A stretch of 7,677 nt of DNA from the NCBI GenBank assembly GCA_023431245.1, contig JAEYXO010000026.1, positions 1 through 7,677 on the forward strand, written 5' to 3'. The notes under the pieces were generated by a model. That model was not told where the DNA came from. It saw only the letters and a list, made by a program, of their open reading frames with translations, and did no database searches. The translations under genes were made by a program, and so were the position numbers. Shown here piece after piece: positions 5,116-7,677 of this stretch (the stretch's first letter is position 1; each line of letters begins with the position of its first letter). The DNA is from Pseudomonadota bacterium. GTDB lineage: Bacteria > Pseudomonadota > Gammaproteobacteria > Burkholderiales > SG8-41.

Positions 5116-6513
5116 ATGATCCAGCCTGCCCGCCTGCTCCTCCTGTCTGCGATGGTGATCATCACCGGCTGCGCCCAGATGCCTGCCGGCGAACTCAGCG
5201 AAGCGCCGGACCGCAGCCCGCCCGTCGCAGCCACCGTTCAGCCCGTCATTCCGGAGCGGCCGGCAGTGATCCCCGAGCCCCCCGCACCGCCGGTGGTGGC
5301 GGTCATCGAAAAACCGGCACCGAAGGACATGTGGGAGCGGATCCGCGCCGGATTTGCGATGAAACCGATGGACAGCGACCTGGTCCGTGACTGGGAAGTG
5401 CGTTATTCCGCGAAACCCGAATATTTCGCGCGCATGGTCGACCGCGGCAGCCACTATCTGTTCCACATCGTCGAAGAGATCGAGCGCCGGAAAATGCCGG
5501 CCGAGATCGCGCTGCTGCCGATGATCGAGTCGGCCTATAACCCCCAGGCTTATTCCAGGGCGCATGCCTCGGGCCTCTGGCAGTTCATCCCCTCCACCGG
5601 CAAGATCTACGGGCTGCGCCAGAACTGGTGGTACGACGGCCGGCGCGATGTCATTGCCGCGACCAATGCCGCACTCGACTACCTCGAAAAACTCTACGGC
5701 ATGTTCGGCGACTGGGAACTGGCGCTCGCCTCCTACAACTGGGGGGAAGGCGCGGTCAGCCGCGCCGTGGCACGCAACCAGGCCCGCGGCCTGCCGGCCG
5801 ACTACGCCAGCCTGACCATGCCCGCCGAGACGCGCAACTACCTGCCCAAGCTGATTGCGGTCAAAAACATCATTGCCGATCCGGCGCGTTTCGGCGTCCA
5901 GCTCGCCGCCGTGCCGAACGAACCCTATTTCGAAGTCGTGACGCTCAAGCAGCACATCGACGTCAAGCTCGCCGCGAAATTCGCGGAAATGCCGCTGGAT
6001 GAGTTCAGGTTTCTCAATCCCGCGCATAACAAGCGGGTGATCAAGGCTTATGCCGCGGAAACCATCGTGTTGCCGCGCAACCGGGTGTCCATCTTCCATG
6101 CCAACCTCGAAAACCACGGCAAGCCGCTGGTGACCTGGCAGGCGCACACGCTGAAGGCGGGGGAAAAGCCGGAGAAAGTCGCGGCCAAATACGGCATCAG
6201 CGTCAGTGAACTGAAGGAAGTCAACGGCATCAGCGGCAGGACACCACTGCGCCCCGGCCAGCCGCTGTTGGTGCCGGTCATGGAAGGCACCACCCCCAAC
6301 CTGCCCGACCTGCCGGCAACGCCGGTCACCCTGCCGCGGGCCTACAAGGCGGCGCGCGCGACACACACCAAGACCAGGGGCGGCAAGCCGGCAAAAAGCC
6401 ATGCCGCCAAGGCCACGGTCAAGCGCTCGCCAGCCAAACGCGCGAAGGTCGCGATCAAGCCGGCTGCAAAAAAGGGCAAACCGCCCGTCGTCGCCTCGCA
6501 AACCCGGCGCTGA
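5116..6513 (+). CDS. mltD: membrane-bound lytic murein transglycosylase D (lipoprotein, LysM)
   Basis: This is a family 1D lytic transglycosylase that cleaves peptidoglycan glycan strands to 1,6-anhydro ends in the periplasm. Residues 1-18 form a lipoprotein signal with lipobox ITGC, lipidated at C19, followed by a proline-rich linker. The SLT domain covers about 100-250, with catalytic E138 (PMIESAYNP), GLWQFIPSTG (153-162), SYNWG (206-210) and NYLPK (241-245). Residues about 275-325 (KQHIDVKLAAKFAEMPLDEF to IVLP) look like a degenerate LysM. A clear LysM follows at 341-387, ending in LRPGQPLLVP. The last 58 residues (408-465) contain 12 K and 7 R and no acidic residues, which is not a usual MltD feature. 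The gene ends 7 bp from the convergent ABC gene without a terminator. gloB lies upstream as in E. coli. Confidence 0.93.
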   Translation: MIQPARLLLLSAMVIITGCAQMPAGELSEAPDRSPPVAATVQPVIPERPAVIPEPPAPPVVAVIEKPAPKDMWERIRAGFAMKPMDSDLVRDWEVRYSAKPEYFARMVDRGSHYLFHIVEEIERRKMPAEIALLPMIESAYNPQAYSRAHASGLWQFIPSTGKIYGLRQNWWYDGRRDVIAATNAALDYLEKLYGMFGDWELALASYNWGEGAVSRAVARNQARGLPADYASLTMPAETRNYLPKLIAVKNIIADPARFGVQLAAVPNEPYFEVVTLKQHIDVKLAAKFAEMPLDEFRFLNPAHNKRVIKAYAAETIVLPRNRVSIFHANLENHGKPLVTWQAHTLKAGEKPEKVAAKYGISVSELKEVNGISGRTPLRPGQPLLVPVMEGTTPNLPDLPATPVTLPRAYKAARATHTKTRGGKPAKSHAAKATVKRSPAKRAKVAIKPAAKKGKPPVVASQTRR

Positions 6514-6520
6514 CCGGGAG

Positions 6521-7677
6521 TCAGTCGCGCAGGTGGCAGGAAGCCGTCTGCGTGGCACTCCAAGATTTCGCCGCGGGATATTCCGCACTGCACTGCGGCA
6601 GCGCCACCGGGCAACGCGGATGGAAATGACAGCCGGCCGGCGGATTCAGCGGTGAGGGCAAGTCACCCGCAAGGCGGATGGCCGCGCTCCCCCGCTGGGG
6701 ATCAGCCACCGGAACCGCTGCCAGCAATGCCCGGGTATAGGGATGGCGCGGCGTTCGCAGCACCTCGTCAACGAGACCCTGCTCGACAACCCGCCCCAGA
6801 TACATCACCGCCACCTCGTCAGCCATGTACTCGATGACCGCCATGTTGTGGCTGATGAACAGGTAGGACAGGCCGCGCTCGCGCTGCAGCCGCTGCAGCA
6901 GGTTGAGGATCTGCGCCTGCACCGACACGTCGAGCGCGCTGGTCGGCTCGTCACAGACAATCAGCTTCGGCTCCACCGCCAGCGCGCGCGCGATCGCGAT
7001 GCGCTGGCGCTGGCCGCCCGAAAACTCGTGCGGATAACGTGACTTCACGTCCGGCGCCAGGCCGACCTCGGCCAGCAGCCCGTCGATATGTGACTGCCGC
7101 CAGCCGGCATCGGCGCCTATGCCCAGCGCCAGCAGACCCTCCTCCAGCGCATCGCCGATGCGCACCCGCGGATTGAGCGAGGCATAGGGATCTTGGAAAA
7201 TGATCTGCACGTCGCGCCGGCGGCGGCGCAATTCCCCCCGCCGCAAGGCAAGGAAATCCTCCCCGTCGACGACCACCCGCCCCGCCGTCGGCTCCACCAG
7301 CCGCAGCAAACCCTTGCCGACGGTGGTCTTGCCACAGCCCGATTCACCGACCAGGCCCAGCGTGCGCCCCGGTGCAATGGACAGCGACACGCCGTCTACC
7401 GCGCGCACATGACCGACCGTGCGCTGCAACAGGCCCTTGCGGACGGGGAACCAGACCTTGAGGCCGGTAATTGCGAGGAGTGAGACGTCAGGCGTGGGGG
7501 GTGAGGAAGGCGGCGCTTCCCGTGATTCCGCCTGCTCCGCCTTTTGCGCATCAGGCCTCACGTCTGACTCTCCACCCGCATACAGGTGGCAGCGCACGGA
7601 CTGGCCGCCGCCCCGGTCATGCCACTGCGGCAGCGTGCCGGCGCACTGCGGCAGCACGGCGTCGCAGCGTTCGGCGA
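6521..7677 (-). CDS. fused double ABC ATPase of a dipeptide/oligopeptide-type importer (3' part only)
   Basis: This gene runs off the right edge. From residues numbered at the GTG at 7657, the complete second ATPase domain has Walker A GESGCGKTT (104-112), Q-loop Q155 (FQDPYASLNP), signature SGGQ (213-216), Walker B LIVCDE (232-237) and H-loop H270. A C-terminal oligopeptide-transporter extension follows (HPYTRALLAAVP, about 305-316, and four cysteines C343, C349, C356, C374 ending in CH). The frame has no stop up to the edge. Its first visible residues, AERCDAVLPQ to VRCHL, resemble the same cysteine-rich extension of a preceding ATPase domain, so the protein should be a DppD-DppF-like fusion, as in YejF or GsiA. 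It would energise an inner-membrane importer; the permease and binding-protein genes are not in the window and the substrate is unknown. The 7657 GTG is not the likely start. Confidence 0.9.
   Translation of the reverse strand, partial: AERCDAVLPQCAGTLPQWHDRGGGQSVRCHLYAGGESDVRPDAQKAEQAESREAPPSSPPTPDVSLLAITGLKVWFPVRKGLLQRTVGHVRAVDGVSLSIAPGRTLGLVGESGCGKTTVGKGLLRLVEPTAGRVVVDGEDFLALRRGELRRRRRDVQIIFQDPYASLNPRVRIGDALEEGLLALGIGADAGWRQSHIDGLLAEVGLAPDVKSRYPHEFSGGQRQRIAIARALAVEPKLIVCDEPTSALDVSVQAQILNLLQRLQRERGLSYLFISHNMAVIEYMADEVAVMYLGRVVEQGLVDEVLRTPRHPYTRALLAAVPVADPQRGSAAIRLAGDLPSPLNPPAGCHFHPRCPVALPQCSAEYPAAKSWSATQTASCHLRD
7473..7575. repeat. heptad repeats in inverted orientation within the ABC interdomain linker
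   Basis: On the minus strand 7507-7473 reads as five consecutive 7-mers: TCCTCAC, CCCCCAC, GCCTGAC, GTCTCAC, TCCTCGC (consensus NYCTSAC). On the + strand 7548-7575 reads as GCATCAG, GCCTCAC, GTCTGAC, TCTCCAC. The two tracts form an inverted repeat (7475-7493 against 7555-7573) matching at 15 of 19 positions. Inside lies a perfect 7-bp palindrome, AAGGCGG (7507-7513) and CCGCCTT (7537-7543). The inverted repeat spans 99 bp, 33 codons, and encodes the Pro/Ser/Glu-rich linker between the ATPase domains. Confidence 0.65.
7559..7573 (-). promoter_or_regulatory. possible internal ribosome-binding site and GTG start for the second ATPase domain
   Basis: On the minus strand GGAGAG (7573-7568) is followed after six bases by an in-frame GTG (7561-7559) in the interdomain linker. 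Initiation here would give a stand-alone DppF-like ATPase of 346 residues in addition to the fused protein. Both elements lie in one arm of the inverted repeat, so RNA folding could hide them. This is inferred from sequence only, and chance occurrence in GC-rich DNA is possible. Confidence 0.3.

Noticed and set aside
3360..5234. 624-codon minus-strand open frame running through gloB and the methyltransferase region
   Set aside because: It is antisense to gloB and in another frame of the methyltransferase, both of which carry complete family motifs. Its translation is Arg/Ala/Pro-rich with no recognisable domain, as expected from third-position GC bias.
5040..5390. 116-codon + strand frame starting with TTG at 5040
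   Set aside because: Its start is the -35 hexamer of the mltD promoter, and it overlaps the mltD signal peptide and linker in another frame. The lipobox and SLT domain support the mltD frame.
5062..6588. 508-codon minus-strand open frame antisense to mltD
   Set aside because: It mirrors the mltD reading frame, shows no motifs and has no ribosome-binding site or promoter. Long antisense frames are common in DNA with this codon bias.
7655..7657. GTG at 7657 as the start of the ABC ATPase gene
   Set aside because: The frame is open to the window edge, and the residues before and after this codon continue a recognisable cysteine-rich ATPase extension. No ribosome-binding site is seen there.

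Overview
The window looks like an ordinary stretch of chromosome from a GC-rich proteobacterium, most probably a betaproteobacterium. This rests on the long transaldolase form, the GC bias, the CCA-encoded tRNA end and the gene order. It is an inference, not a phylogenetic result. No phage, transposase, CRISPR array, toxin-antitoxin or defence genes are visible. All seven protein genes belong to recognisable families, so I do not claim an undescribed system.

Layout: the window opens inside a + strand tRNA (last 24 nt, probably tRNA-Val). A + strand pair follows, nudC (NAD(H)/NAD-cap pyrophosphatase) and tal (transaldolase). An AT-rich gap separates tal from a convergent minus-strand run of three tightly packed genes: a YafS-like methyltransferase, rnhA (RNase HI) and dnaQ (Pol III proofreading subunit). 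rnhA and dnaQ overlap by one base (TGATG), and a UUCG-loop terminator follows dnaQ. The methyltransferase diverges from gloB (glyoxalase II) across a 49-bp gap with a near-consensus sigma70 promoter. gloB is followed by mltD, a lipoprotein lytic transglycosylase with a LysM domain and a very basic C-terminal tail. The block mltD-gloB-yafS-rnhA-dnaQ is also clustered in E. coli, although the orientations differ. The right edge holds the minus-strand 3' part of a dipeptide/oligopeptide-type ABC ATPase gene. Its reading frame stays open to the window edge and carries the tail of a preceding ATPase domain, so it is a fused double ATPase.

Functionally these are housekeeping activities: cofactor and RNA-cap turnover, pentose phosphate flux, R-loop and replication fidelity, methylglyoxal detoxification, murein remodelling and peptide-type uptake.

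The most interesting details are small-scale. The inter-ATPase linker carries 7-bp-phased repeats arranged as an imperfect 19-bp inverted repeat, which encloses a Shine-Dalgarno/GTG pair. A 14-bp-period tandem duplication at the methyltransferase/rnhA junction appears to have replaced an ATGA overlap. The gloB -35 box lies across the start codon of the divergent methyltransferase. A nested palindrome sits directly upstream of the mltD promoter. All gaps between genes are shorter than 150 bp.
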